Shown: piece after piece, positions 17,210-25,438 of the stretch
How positions within the stretch are numbered: position 1 is the first letter of the stretch
How the letters are laid out: each line of letters opens with the position of its first letter
NCBI GenBank assembly: GCA_951812805.1
Contig: CATOSZ010000003.1
Span: forward strand, 2,000,557-2,064,556
Length of the DNA: 64,000 nucleotides
Origin: an uncultured Alphaproteobacteria bacterium
GTDB lineage: Bacteria > Pseudomonadota > Alphaproteobacteria > GCA-2731375
Direction: 5' to 3'
Program-made: the position numbers and the translations under genes
The notes under the pieces: generated by a model
What the model was told of the DNA's origin: nothing
The model's input: the letters and a program-made list of their open reading frames with translations, nothing else
Database searches by the model: none

Positions 17210-18265
17210 ATGCGCTTCGGCCAGTTCGAAATCATCCGTTGGCATCCAGACGTGACGCCCGCGCAAAGCATCCAGGACGTCATGGAGAAGATCGAGCTCG
17301 GCGATACGCTCGGCATCGACGAGATCTGGATCGGCGAGCATCATTTCTCCCGCCACGGGCTCGTCTCGGGCATCTTCTCGATGCTGGGCAACGTCGCGCA
17401 GCGCACCAAGAACGCGCGGATCGGCAGCGCCATCGTCGTCCTGCCCTGGCGCAGCCCCATCCAGGTGGCGGAAGAGGCGGCGACCATCGACATTCTCTCG
17501 GGCGGGCGGCTGACCCTCGGCGTCGGGGCCGGATATCAGGCCCTCGAGTTCGACGGCATGGGGGCGAACATCAAGGAAGCGCGGGCGCGCTTTCGCGAAT
17601 ACGTCGACGTCATCTACGGCTGCTGGCAGGACGGGCCGCTGACCTTCAAGGGCGAGTTCATCGACGTCGAAGACCTGAACGTCCTGCCGAAACCCGTGCA
17701 GAAGCCGATCCCCATGCATATCGCGGTCTCCACCAGCCCCGAAAGCGTAGATTTCGCGGCCTCCAAAGGGATGGCGATCATGGTCGGCGGCCCGACCGCC
17801 GTCATGGGCCAGGTCCCCCAGGTCATCGCCATGTGGCGCGAGCGCATGGAGCACCACGGCCATCCGCACGAGCACATCGACCTCGGCGTCGCGCAGAACC
17901 TCTACGTGGCGCCGACGATGGAGGAGGCGGAGCGGGACATCGCCGGGCTGGAGGACGTGATCGACGCCGAATTCCTGCGGATCGGCAATCCGAAGGATGC
18001 CGCCGGGCAGATGCCGGAGGATTACAAGCACTGGCGCCATCGCGACAAGGACCGCCTGCAGGGCGGCGAGAAGGCGCGCGAGGCCGGCATCTTGCCGCTC
18101 GTCGGCACGCCCGAGGTGGTGGGCGAGCGTATCGCCGCGCTCCGCGATCTCGGGATCAACTCGATCCGCTGCAACTTCGGCAAGGCCGGCCTGGATCAGG
18201 GCAGGATGCGGCGCTGCATGCACATGTTCGCCGAAGAGGTCATGCCCCACTTCACCGGATCATGA
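17210..18265 (+). CDS. LLM class flavin-dependent oxidoreductase
   Basis: 351-residue luciferase-like monooxygenase-fold protein. M-R-F-G-Q-F-E-I begins the first barrel strand; E-I-W-I-G-E-H-H-F, I-G-S-A-I-V-V-L-P and D-I-L-S-G-G-R-L-T-L-G-V-G-A-G are the classical family blocks. Full length for FMN/FMNH2-dependent members. The ATG at 17210 has an AAGGAG ribosome site 7-12 bases upstream. Its end overlaps the convergent haloalkane dehalogenase gene by 6 bases. Second of three LLM genes in the window; substrate unknown. Confidence 0.87.
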   Translation: MRFGQFEIIRWHPDVTPAQSIQDVMEKIELGDTLGIDEIWIGEHHFSRHGLVSGIFSMLGNVAQRTKNARIGSAIVVLPWRSPIQVAEEAATIDILSGGRLTLGVGAGYQALEFDGMGANIKEARARFREYVDVIYGCWQDGPLTFKGEFIDVEDLNVLPKPVQKPIPMHIAVSTSPESVDFAASKGMAIMVGGPTAVMGQVPQVIAMWRERMEHHGHPHEHIDLGVAQNLYVAPTMEEAERDIAGLEDVIDAEFLRIGNPKDAAGQMPEDYKHWRHRDKDRLQGGEKAREAGILPLVGTPEVVGERIAALRDLGINSIRCNFGKAGLDQGRMRRCMHMFAEEVMPHFTGS

Positions 18266-19180
18266 CTCCTCGTGCCGGGCCAGGAAGTCGCGGATCAGCA
18301 CCGCGATCTCGGGCCCGGAATCTTCCTGGAGGAAATGGCGCCCGGTCACCATGTGCGGGCCCTCGGCATGCGGCAGCAGGCGTTTGAAGCGGGCCGCGAA
18401 CGTCTCAGCGTCGAACACCTCGTCCTCGCGGCCCCAGATGATCATGGTCGGCCAGCTGGTCTTCGCCAGTTCCCGTTCCAGCCACTCGAAACGAGGAATC
18501 GCCCGGGCGTCGTCGTCGAGTGGGATCCAACGCGGCCAGACCCAGGTCAACATGCGGGTTGCGGGATCGGGCAGCGTCGCCTCGTAGACGGGCTGTGCCT
18601 CGGCCCGAAAACGTTCCCGGTCCACCACGGAAAGATAGACGCCGCGCCCGCTGAGCGCCGCGTGACGGCCCAGCAGATAGGGCCCGACCAGCGGGGCGTG
18701 CATGGTCCGCCAGGGAAAGATCCGGGTGTGGAACTCCGCCGGCGGGCGGGGCCAGGCCCAGGTGCTCATGATGACGAGGGCGTGGATGCGCGCCGCCTCG
18801 TGCAGCGCGAGGGAGAGGCCGGTCGGCCCACCCCAGTCGTGGCAAACCACGGTCAGCCGTTGGAGGTCGAGCTGGCGAACCAACGCCACCAGGTTGGACG
18901 CATGGCCATCGAGGCTGTGCGCCGCCTCCGCCGTTGGTTTTTCGGAGAGGCCGAAGCCGATCTGGTCCGGGACGATCACCCGACGCCCGGCGGCGACCAG
19001 AGGCGGGATGACCTCGCGCCAGAGATATCCCCAGGTCGGATTGCCGTGCAGCAGCAGGACCGGGTCGCCCTCGCCCTCGTCGACGTAATGCATCCGCCAG
19101 CCATTGACCTGCCGGAAGCGCGGCGTATGCGGCCAGTTCTCGCGAAGTGCCGCCGGCAGGTTCTCCAGGTGTTCGGTCAT
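18260..19180 (-). CDS. Haloalkane dehalogenase-like alpha/beta hydrolase
   Basis: 306-residue alpha/beta hydrolase with haloalkane dehalogenase features: H-G-N47-P-T with the Asn halide ligand, nucleophile D115 followed by W116 (C-H-D-W-G-G), an acid in W-G-R-E-D-E-V-F-D, and the catalytic His in G-R-H-F-L-Q-E-D. The Asn/Trp halide pair argues for a dehalogenase over an epoxide hydrolase. The start at 19180 is preferred over the ATG at 19186 because GGAGG is then 6 bases upstream. It is divergent from the mmsB-like gene. Confidence 0.82.
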   Translation of the reverse strand: MTEHLENLPAALRENWPHTPRFRQVNGWRMHYVDEGEGDPVLLLHGNPTWGYLWREVIPPLVAAGRRVIVPDQIGFGLSEKPTAEAAHSLDGHASNLVALVRQLDLQRLTVVCHDWGGPTGLSLALHEAARIHALVIMSTWAWPRPPAEFHTRIFPWRTMHAPLVGPYLLGRHAALSGRGVYLSVVDRERFRAEAQPVYEATLPDPATRMLTWVWPRWIPLDDDARAIPRFEWLERELAKTSWPTMIIWGREDEVFDAETFAARFKRLLPHAEGPHMVTGRHFLQEDSGPEIAVLIRDFLARHEES

Positions 19181-19347
19181 CTCCATCCTCCACTGCACCG
19201 GGCGCCTTCCCTGTCGCACGTCCGATGAGCCGCGGCAAGATCTCGGGCCACCGAGGCCATGGATCGCATGAGGCGTCCAGGCTAAAGTCCGCCCGGGCGG
19301 TTCACCGCTTCTTCGCCTCACCCCTGACTTCCTTGGAGAGCATCATC

Positions 19348-20238
19348 ATGGCGCGTATCGGCTTCGTCGGCTTGGGCAACATGGGAGGCCCGATGGCCCG
19401 CAACCTCATGAAGGGCGGGCACGCCCTGAAGGTCTTCGACCTCTCGGAGGAGGCGATGAATTTCGCCGTCCAGTCCGGCGCCGAGGCGGCGAGCTCGGCC
19501 AAGGCGGCCGCGGGCGGCGTCGATTTCGCCATCACCATGTTGCCCGAAGGCGCGCATGTCCGGGAGGTGGTGATGAATGACGGCGTCATCGCCGGGGCCG
19601 ATCCCGGGACCGTGCTGATCGACAGCTCGACCATCGATGTCGAAACCGCACAGGCGGCGCACGCGGCGGCCGCGGCGGCGGGCTTCGAGATGCTGGACGC
19701 GCCGGTCTCCGGCGGCGTCGTCGGCGCGGATGCCGGGTCGCTCACCTTCATGTGCGGTGGCAGCACGGCGACCTTCGCCAAGGTCCGGCCCATCCTGGAA
19801 GCGATGGGGCACAACATCGTGCATTGCGGCGGGCCCGGCCTCGGCCAGGCGACGAAGATCTGCAACAACATGCTGGCCGGCATCAACGCGCTGGCCTCGG
19901 CCGAGGCCATGGTCATGGGCACGCGGCTCGGCGTTTCGAAGGAAGTTCTCTACAACGTGATCTCGACCTCGTCCGGGCGCAGCTTCTACTTCGACAGCTC
20001 GAACCCGATGCCGGGCACCGTCGCCGCCTCGCCCGCCAGCAACGGCTTCAAGCCGGGCTTCATGTCGAAGCTGATGCTGAAGGATCTGCGGCTCTCGCAA
20101 GCCGCCGCCCAGGCCTCGGGCACCGCGACGCCGCTCGGCGCGACGGCGACCGCCGCCTTCCAGCACCTGGTCGAGGGCGGCCATGGCGACGACGACACCT
20201 CCAGCATCATCAAGCTGATCGACCCCAAGGCCGGTTAA
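19348..20238 (+). CDS. mmsB: 3-hydroxyisobutyrate dehydrogenase-family oxidoreductase
   Basis: 296-residue beta-hydroxyacid dehydrogenase. The NAD site F-V-G-L-G-N-M-G-G-P-M lies at 6-16, the substrate loop D-A-P-V-S-G-G at 118-123, and the catalytic Lys is K170 in G-Q-A-T-K-I-C-N-N. The C-terminal L-M-L-K-D-L-R-L also fits. Members oxidise 3-hydroxyisobutyrate (valine catabolism), tartronate semialdehyde or related acids; specificity is uncertain. ATG 19348 follows TTGGAGAG. It is convergent with the enolase-superfamily gene, 2 bases away. Confidence 0.85.
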   Translation: MARIGFVGLGNMGGPMARNLMKGGHALKVFDLSEEAMNFAVQSGAEAASSAKAAAGGVDFAITMLPEGAHVREVVMNDGVIAGADPGTVLIDSSTIDVETAQAAHAAAAAAGFEMLDAPVSGGVVGADAGSLTFMCGGSTATFAKVRPILEAMGHNIVHCGGPGLGQATKICNNMLAGINALASAEAMVMGTRLGVSKEVLYNVISTSSGRSFYFDSSNPMPGTVAASPASNGFKPGFMSKLMLKDLRLSQAAAQASGTATPLGATATAAFQHLVEGGHGDDDTSSIIKLIDPKAG

Positions 20239-20240
20239 CG

Positions 20241-21380
20241 TCAGACGTAGCCGGGACCGTCGATGAGCGGGAATCGGGCCAGCGCGGCCTCGTCGACCTC
20301 GACGCCGAGGCCGGGGCCGTCGGGGGGTCGCACGGTGCCTGCGTCGTCGACCTCGGCCCGCCATCCGGTCAGCTCGTCGCGGAAGGGGTTGTGGCGCGAG
20401 ATGTCGGCCTCGAAATAGCCGGCATTCTCGATGCCCGCCAGCAGATGGATCGAGGCCGCGGTATTGAGCCCGGTCAACGAGGTGTGCGGGTTGATCGACA
20501 ATTTCCAGGCCGAGGCGAGCGCGGCGATGCGCAGCGCCTCCGTCACGCCGCCGGTCTTCGAGAGATCCGGCTGCACGATGGTGACGACGCCGTCCTCGAT
20601 CAGGCGGTGGAATTCGAACCGGGTGTAGTGGTTCTCGCCGGCCGCTAAAGGCGTCGCGCCGTAGCTGCGGGCTTCGCCATAAAGGCGATGGTCGTGCGGG
20701 GGAAACGGCTCCTCCAGCCAGCCGACCTGCGCCTCGTCCAACGCCGGCATCACCCGGCGGACGTCGGCCAGCGAATAGGCCGCGTTGGCGTCGGTCAGGA
20801 TCTCGATATCCGGCCCGAAAGCGGCACGAATGGCCTGCACCCGGGCGATGTCGTTCGCCGCCGTATCGCCAAGCCGCAGCTTCAGCGCACCGTAGCCCTG
20901 CGCCAGCGCCTCGCCCGCCTCGGCAACCAGCTCCTCCGGCGGCTGATAGCCGAGCGAGACGCCACCGGCATAGGCCGCAATCGGCCGCGACCGGCCGCCG
21001 AGCAATTTGTAGAGTGGCCAGCCCACCGCCTTGCCGCGGATGTCCCAAAGCGCCATGTCGATCCCGCTCATGGCGATCGCCGCCGCCGCGCCCATGCCGT
21101 GGCTCGCCAGCTGCATCTTGTAGATCCGCTGCCAGATGCCCACCACATCGCTCGCTTCCATGCCGAGGACCAGGTCGCGAAGCGTCGTGTTGGCGAGCTG
21201 GCCGACGGCGCCCGGCGCCCGGCCGGCGTGTGCCTCGCCCCAGCCGACCAGGCCGTCGTCGGTCTCCACCTTGATCAGGACGGCGTCCCGCTTGATCGCC
21301 CGGCCGATGCCGAGGGTGACGCCCTTGGCGGCGGGAATGGGGAACGAAATCGGATGGGCGGTCAGGTTCTGGATTTTCAT
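20241..21380 (-). CDS. Enolase-superfamily enzyme (mandelate racemase/muconate lactonizing type)
   Basis: 379-residue enolase-superfamily member of the MR subgroup. Metal ligands are D197 (T-D-A-N), E223 or E224 (W-L-E-E-P) and E249 (A-G-E-N). The His/Asp general-acid pair matches H299 (I-N-P-H-T) and D272 (Q-P-D-L-S-K-T-G-G). The K-x-K base motif is K167-L-R169 here, with Arg at the second place. Reactions are acid-sugar dehydration or epimerisation; the substrate is not inferable. Divergent from the LLM gene at 21486. Confidence 0.85.
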   Translation of the reverse strand: MKIQNLTAHPISFPIPAAKGVTLGIGRAIKRDAVLIKVETDDGLVGWGEAHAGRAPGAVGQLANTTLRDLVLGMEASDVVGIWQRIYKMQLASHGMGAAAAIAMSGIDMALWDIRGKAVGWPLYKLLGGRSRPIAAYAGGVSLGYQPPEELVAEAGEALAQGYGALKLRLGDTAANDIARVQAIRAAFGPDIEILTDANAAYSLADVRRVMPALDEAQVGWLEEPFPPHDHRLYGEARSYGATPLAAGENHYTRFEFHRLIEDGVVTIVQPDLSKTGGVTEALRIAALASAWKLSINPHTSLTGLNTAASIHLLAGIENAGYFEADISRHNPFRDELTGWRAEVDDAGTVRPPDGPGLGVEVDEAALARFPLIDGPGYV

Positions 21381-21485
21381 CTAGGCTTACTCCCTCGGCT
21401 GGCCAGCGCCGCCAGTCTACGCGACTTTGCAGGGCTTCAAAGCCGGGGGTATGCTCGGCGGGAAACCGGCGAGAGGACCAGCCCC

Positions 21486-22592
21486 ATGCAACTCGGCATG
21501 TTCATGCAACCCGTACACGACCCCAAGCGCGACTATGGCCAGGTGCTGGAGGAGGATCGCCAGAGCGCGATCCTGGCCGACAAGCTCGGCTACAGCGAGG
21601 TTTACGTCGGTGAGCATGTCGCCGCGACGGTCGAACCGATCGCCTCGCCGCTGACCTTCCTGGCGACGGTGATCCACGAAACCAAGCAGGTGAAGCTCGG
21701 CACCGGCGTGTTCTGCCTGCCGCAGCAGCACCCCGCCGCCGTCGCGGCGAGCGCGGCGCTGTTCGACCATCTGGCCAAGGGCCGCTTCATCATGGGCGTC
21801 GGGCCGGGGGCGCTGTCTTCGGATCTCGAGTTGTTCAAGACGACGGACGCCAATCGGGCGGCGATGACGGTCGAGTCGCTGAACATGATTCTCTCCATCT
21901 GGCGCGACGAGCCGCCTTACGACCTGAAGGGCGACTATTGGGACGTCTCCCTCCAGGACATGAGCCGGCTGGAGTATGGCGTGGGCGCCCTGCCCAAGCC
22001 CTTTCAGCAACCCCATCCACCGATCGCCATATCGATCATGTCGCCGAATTCGCCGACCGCACGTCTTGCCGGCAAGGAGGGCTGGATCCCGATCTCCGGC
22101 GCCAGCTTCATCCAGCCCCGCTACATCGCCAGCCACTGGGAGCAATACGTCATCGGTTGCGAGGAGGCGGGCCGGCGGCCCGATCCCGCCGACTGGCGGG
22201 TCTGTCGCTCGATCATCGTCGCGGACTCGGACCAGGAGGCCGAGGACCATGTGCTCGACCCCGACGGTCCCTTCGCCTTCTGGTTCGGCTATCTCGGCAG
22301 CTCGCTCGCGCAACGCAACGCGCAGTTCCTGTTCCGCCCCGACGGGCGCGAGGAGGACGAGACGGTCACCTGGCAGGACGTCGCCCGCAGCCAGGTCGCC
22401 TACGGCAGCCCGAAGACGGTGCTGGAGAAACTCGTCGCATTGCGCGAGACGGTCGGCGATTTCGGCACGCTAATCCAGACGGCGCACGAATGGACGGACG
22501 AGCCTTTCGCGCGGCGCTCCATGACCAAGCTGGCGGAAGAGGTGATGCCGCGGCTGACGCAGCACGCCGGCGCCGGCCGCGCGGCGGAGTAG
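21486..22592 (+). CDS. LLM class flavin-dependent oxidoreductase, first gene of selenoprotein operon
   Basis: 368-residue luciferase-like oxidoreductase. M-Q-L-G-M-F-M-Q-P opens the barrel, followed by V-Y-V-G-E-H-V and the flavin-region block G-R-F-I-M-G-V-G-P-G. The ATG at 21486 is used although the frame is open much further upstream, because family similarity starts there and the upstream part is antisense to the enolase-family gene. The next gene starts 5 bases after the stop, and the set continues through the selenoprotein and CoA-transferase genes, suggesting a four-gene catabolic operon with this enzyme doing the first oxygenation or hydride transfer (inference). Confidence 0.86.
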   Translation: MQLGMFMQPVHDPKRDYGQVLEEDRQSAILADKLGYSEVYVGEHVAATVEPIASPLTFLATVIHETKQVKLGTGVFCLPQQHPAAVAASAALFDHLAKGRFIMGVGPGALSSDLELFKTTDANRAAMTVESLNMILSIWRDEPPYDLKGDYWDVSLQDMSRLEYGVGALPKPFQQPHPPIAISIMSPNSPTARLAGKEGWIPISGASFIQPRYIASHWEQYVIGCEEAGRRPDPADWRVCRSIIVADSDQEAEDHVLDPDGPFAFWFGYLGSSLAQRNAQFLFRPDGREEDETVTWQDVARSQVAYGSPKTVLEKLVALRETVGDFGTLIQTAHEWTDEPFARRSMTKLAEEVMPRLTQHAGAGRAAE

Positions 22593-22597
22593 GGCTG

Positions 22598-23644
22598 ATG
22601 GGCCTCGCCTCGAAACGCCATACCGTCGAAGACGTCGTCCAGGCGCAGGAATTCTTCCACTCCCGCGGTTGGAGCGACGGGCTGCCCGTCGTGCCGCCGA
22701 CCGCCGCGGCGGTCGAGGCCTGCCTCGAGTGGGCGATGCTGCCGCCGGAACATCTGGTCGGCATCGAGCCGGTGCGCGAACGGCCGATCACGGCGGAAAA
22801 GCTGGCGGTCAACGCGGTGATGGCCGGCTGCCTGCCGATGCATTTCCCCGTCGTCGTCGCCGCCTTCACGGCCATGCTGCAGGAGCCCTTCATGCTGCAC
22901 GGGCCGACGGCGAGCACCGGCGGCTGCGCCATCCTGATCGTCATCAACGGTCCGGTCCGCGACGAACTCGGCATGAGCGGCAGCTTCAATGCGCTTGCCG
23001 GCTCGGACCGGGCGACCACGGTGATCGGCCGGGCGATCCGGCTGGTGATCTACAACCTGCTGGACGCGCGGCCGGGGGACGTCGACCGTTCCACCCTCGG
23101 CCATCCGGGCAAGTTCAGCTATTGCATCGCCGAGGACGAGGGCAATTCGCCCTGGAGCCCGCTGGCGGCGGACTTCGGCGTGCCGGACGGCGCCTCGGCG
23201 GTCACCGTCATGGCGGCCGGCGCGCCGCGCCAGATCATGAACGAATGGACGACGGAGCCCGAGCGCATCCTCGATACCTTCGTCGCCGAGATGCGGGCCA
23301 ACATGCGGCATTATTCGATCTGGCCCGGCAACTACGCCATCATCGTGCCGCCGCAACTGCGCAGCCATTTCGAGGACGCGGGCTGGTCCAAGGCCGATAT
23401 CCGCAACTACGTCCACGCCACGGCCAAGATCCGCCGCGGCGAATGGCATGAGTGCGGCAAAGGCGCCGTGGTGGGCGACCGGGGCGAGCGGGAGTATGGC
23501 GCGCTGTCGAAGCCGGAAGACCTGCTGGTCATCGCCGCCGGCGGGCCGGCCGGCGGTTTCGGCGCCATCATCCCGCCCTGGTACGGAAACAAAAGCCACG
23601 CGGTCACCATTGCCATAGGCGCCTGCGTGGATTGCGAGATTTGA
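22598..23644 (+). CDS. Conserved hypothetical protein, partner of the UGSC selenoprotein
   Basis: 348-residue cytoplasmic protein. The N-terminal block R-G-W-S-D-G-L-P-V-V-P-P-T is a pattern I associate with uncharacterised proteins encoded beside UGSC-type proteins. It has the middle block G-P-T-A-S-T-G-G-C-A-I and ends with C343-V-D-C346-E-I, a possible redox or metal CxxC right at the C-terminus. It starts at ATG 22598, 5 bases after the LLM gene, and ends 21 bases before the selenoprotein. It may form a complex or redox pair with the Sec protein; that is inference. No named function. Confidence 0.8.
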   Translation: MGLASKRHTVEDVVQAQEFFHSRGWSDGLPVVPPTAAAVEACLEWAMLPPEHLVGIEPVRERPITAEKLAVNAVMAGCLPMHFPVVVAAFTAMLQEPFMLHGPTASTGGCAILIVINGPVRDELGMSGSFNALAGSDRATTVIGRAIRLVIYNLLDARPGDVDRSTLGHPGKFSYCIAEDEGNSPWSPLAADFGVPDGASAVTVMAAGAPRQIMNEWTTEPERILDTFVAEMRANMRHYSIWPGNYAIIVPPQLRSHFEDAGWSKADIRNYVHATAKIRRGEWHECGKGAVVGDRGEREYGALSKPEDLLVIAAGGPAGGFGAIIPPWYGNKSHAVTIAIGACVDCEI

Positions 23645-23665
23645 ACAACGAAGGAAGCTAAAGCC

Positions 23666-24196
23666 ATGAGTCTGGAAATCCTGGATCCGACCCACGAGGG
23701 GAGCAGCGTCGCCTTTCAGGCCGCCGCCCGCCTCGCCAGCCTGGAGGGCGCGCATATCGCGGTGCTGTCCAACGGCAAGAAGGGCACGATCCCGTTCTTC
23801 AACGCGTTGGAGCGCGAGCTGATCGAAACGCACGGCGCCGCCACGGTCACCCGCCTTACCAAGATGAACTATTCGGCGCCGGCTGAGGCCGGGCTGCTGG
23901 ACGACGCCCAGCGCTGGAACGCTTTGGTCGCCGGTATCGGCGATTGAGGCAGCTGCTCGTCGTGCAGTTTGCATGACGCGATCATCGGCGAACGTCTCGG
24001 CCTGCCCTCGGCCGGCATCATGACCGACAAGTTCATCAGCGCGGCGGAGCTGATGGCCCGTGTGCTCGGGGCGGAGGGCTATCCCTTCGTCACGATTACG
24101 CATCCGATCTCCAGCGCCGGCGAGGCGGCGCTCGCGGAACAGGCGCGAATCGCAGCGGCCCGCGCGCGCGACATCATCCTCGGGGCCAACGCCTAG
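23666..24196 (+). CDS. UGSC-type selenoprotein with in-frame TGA (Sec94)
   Basis: One reading frame of 176 residues interrupted only by TGA at 23945-23947, codon 94. Around it the translation is G-D-[U]-G-S-C-S-S-C-S-L-H-D, giving U94-x2-C97-x2-C100. The sequence after the TGA stays in the same frame, keeps protein-like composition (G-L-P-S-A-G-I-M-T-D-K-F) and ends 3 bases before the next gene. The UGSC-motif family is a bacterial selenoprotein family I know from metagenomic surveys, with Cys forms in other species. ATG 23666 follows AAGGAAG. If TGA were a stop, a 93-residue stub would remain and the second half would have only TTG 23969 without a ribosome site. A thiol/selenol redox role is likely. 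No Sec machinery gene lies in the window. Confidence 0.85.
23945..23990 (+). promoter_or_regulatory. Sec-specifying TGA and candidate SECIS stem-loops
   Basis: Two small hairpins follow the TGA. One pairs 23949-23956 with 23964-23972 (8 pairs, one G-U and one bulged T), loop TCGTCGT; its loop begins only 9 bases after the TGA, closer than usual. The other pairs ATGA (23973-23976) with TCAT (23982-23985) around loop CGCGA; the loop begins 30 bases after the TGA and has G in its second place, as bacterial SECIS elements usually do, but the stem is short. I cannot choose between them by eye. Confidence 0.4.
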
Positions 24197-24199
24197 GGT

Positions 24200-25438
24200 A
24201 TGAACCGTATTCTCGACGGCGTGCGCGTGCTCGACCTCTCGCGCTTTCTCGCCGGGCCGCACGCGACGCTGCTGCTGGCCGGCATGGGGGCGGAGGTCAT
24301 CCGGATCGACGATCCGGCGGCGGGTGACTCGCTCTCGAACAGTCCGGTCTTCCACGGTCGCGAGGGGCCGTCGATCGAACGCCGGCGGGAGGACGACCTC
24401 GGCATCGCCTTCCTCAAGCGCTGCCGCGGCAAGCGCTCGATCTGCCTGGACCTGAAGTCACCGGAGGGGCGCGAGCTGTTTCTCGGCCTCGTCGAGACGG
24501 CGGACGTGGCCGTCGAAAATTTCTCCGTCGGCGTGATGGCCCGCCTCGGCCTCGACTGGCCGCGCCTGCAATCGGTCAATCCGCGCCTGGTCCATTGCGC
24601 CCTCACCGGCTTCGGCTCCAGCGGCCCGGACAAGGGCCGGCGCGGCTACGACGTCACCACCCAGGCGATGAGCGGGTTGATGAGCATCACCGGCGCCCCG
24701 GACGGCCCGCCGATGAAGGCGGGCTCGCCGCTCGCCGATACCATCGGGGCCGGCTTCGCCGTCTCCGGCATCCTCGGCGCGCTGTTCCACCGGGAGCGGA
24801 CCGGCGTCGGCCAGTTCGTCGACGTCTCCATGACCGACGTGTTGTTCAGCCTGCTGTTCGACGAGCCGCTCGACTGCTACGAGGCCCTCGGCCTCTCGCC
24901 CCGCCAGGGCAACCGGGTCATGCGCTTCTCGCCGATGAACGCCTATCCGACGGCCGACGGCTGGATGGTGATCTGCTGCGGCACCGAGGCGATGTGGCGC
25001 GCCATCTGTGCCGAGATGGGCCGCGACGACCTGGCCGAGCATCCCGATTGGGGCCGCATGACCTGGCGGGTCGCCAACAACGAGGCGGTCGACGAGCTGA
25101 TGGTCGCCTGGACCCGCGCCTCGACGAGTGCGGAACTCGACCGCCGATTGGACGCGGCCGGCGTCGTCGCCAGCCCGGTGCAGGACATCGAGGCGCTGTT
25201 GCAATGGCCGCACCTGCGGGCCCGAGGCATGATCCAGCCGGTAGCGCATCCAACGCTCGGCCCCTTGCCGGGCCTGCACGCCGCCGGCTTTCCCCTGAAG
25301 TTCAGCGCGACGGAGGCCGGTTACGACGGCACGGCGGTACCGACCGGCGCCGAAACGCGGGAGATCCTGGCCGAACGGCTTGGCCTCGATGCCGAGCGGC
25401 TCGACGAATTGGCGGCAGCCGGCGTGATCAATCGCTGA
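24200..25438 (+). CDS. CaiB/BaiF (family III) CoA-transferase
   Basis: 412-residue class III CoA-transferase. G-V-R-V-L-D-L-S-R-F-L-A-G-P is the standard N-terminus; the G-Y-D-V-T-T-Q-A-M-S-G segment near residue 155 carries the catalytic Asp that forms the aspartyl-CoA mixed anhydride. Full length. It begins 3 bases after the selenoprotein stop, so it is the last gene of that operon and may activate the product or substrate as a CoA thioester (inference). Its end overlaps the convergent VOC gene by 11 bases. Confidence 0.88.
   Translation: MNRILDGVRVLDLSRFLAGPHATLLLAGMGAEVIRIDDPAAGDSLSNSPVFHGREGPSIERRREDDLGIAFLKRCRGKRSICLDLKSPEGRELFLGLVETADVAVENFSVGVMARLGLDWPRLQSVNPRLVHCALTGFGSSGPDKGRRGYDVTTQAMSGLMSITGAPDGPPMKAGSPLADTIGAGFAVSGILGALFHRERTGVGQFVDVSMTDVLFSLLFDEPLDCYEALGLSPRQGNRVMRFSPMNAYPTADGWMVICCGTEAMWRAICAEMGRDDLAEHPDWGRMTWRVANNEAVDELMVAWTRASTSAELDRRLDAAGVVASPVQDIEALLQWPHLRARGMIQPVAHPTLGPLPGLHAAGFPLKFSATEAGYDGTAVPTGAETREILAERLGLDAERLDELAAAGVINR

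Noticed and set aside
23945-23947. TGA as a true stop giving two separate small genes
   Set aside because: The frame continues without change, the U-G-S-C-S-S-C motif spans the codon, and the second half has no ribosome site or ATG.
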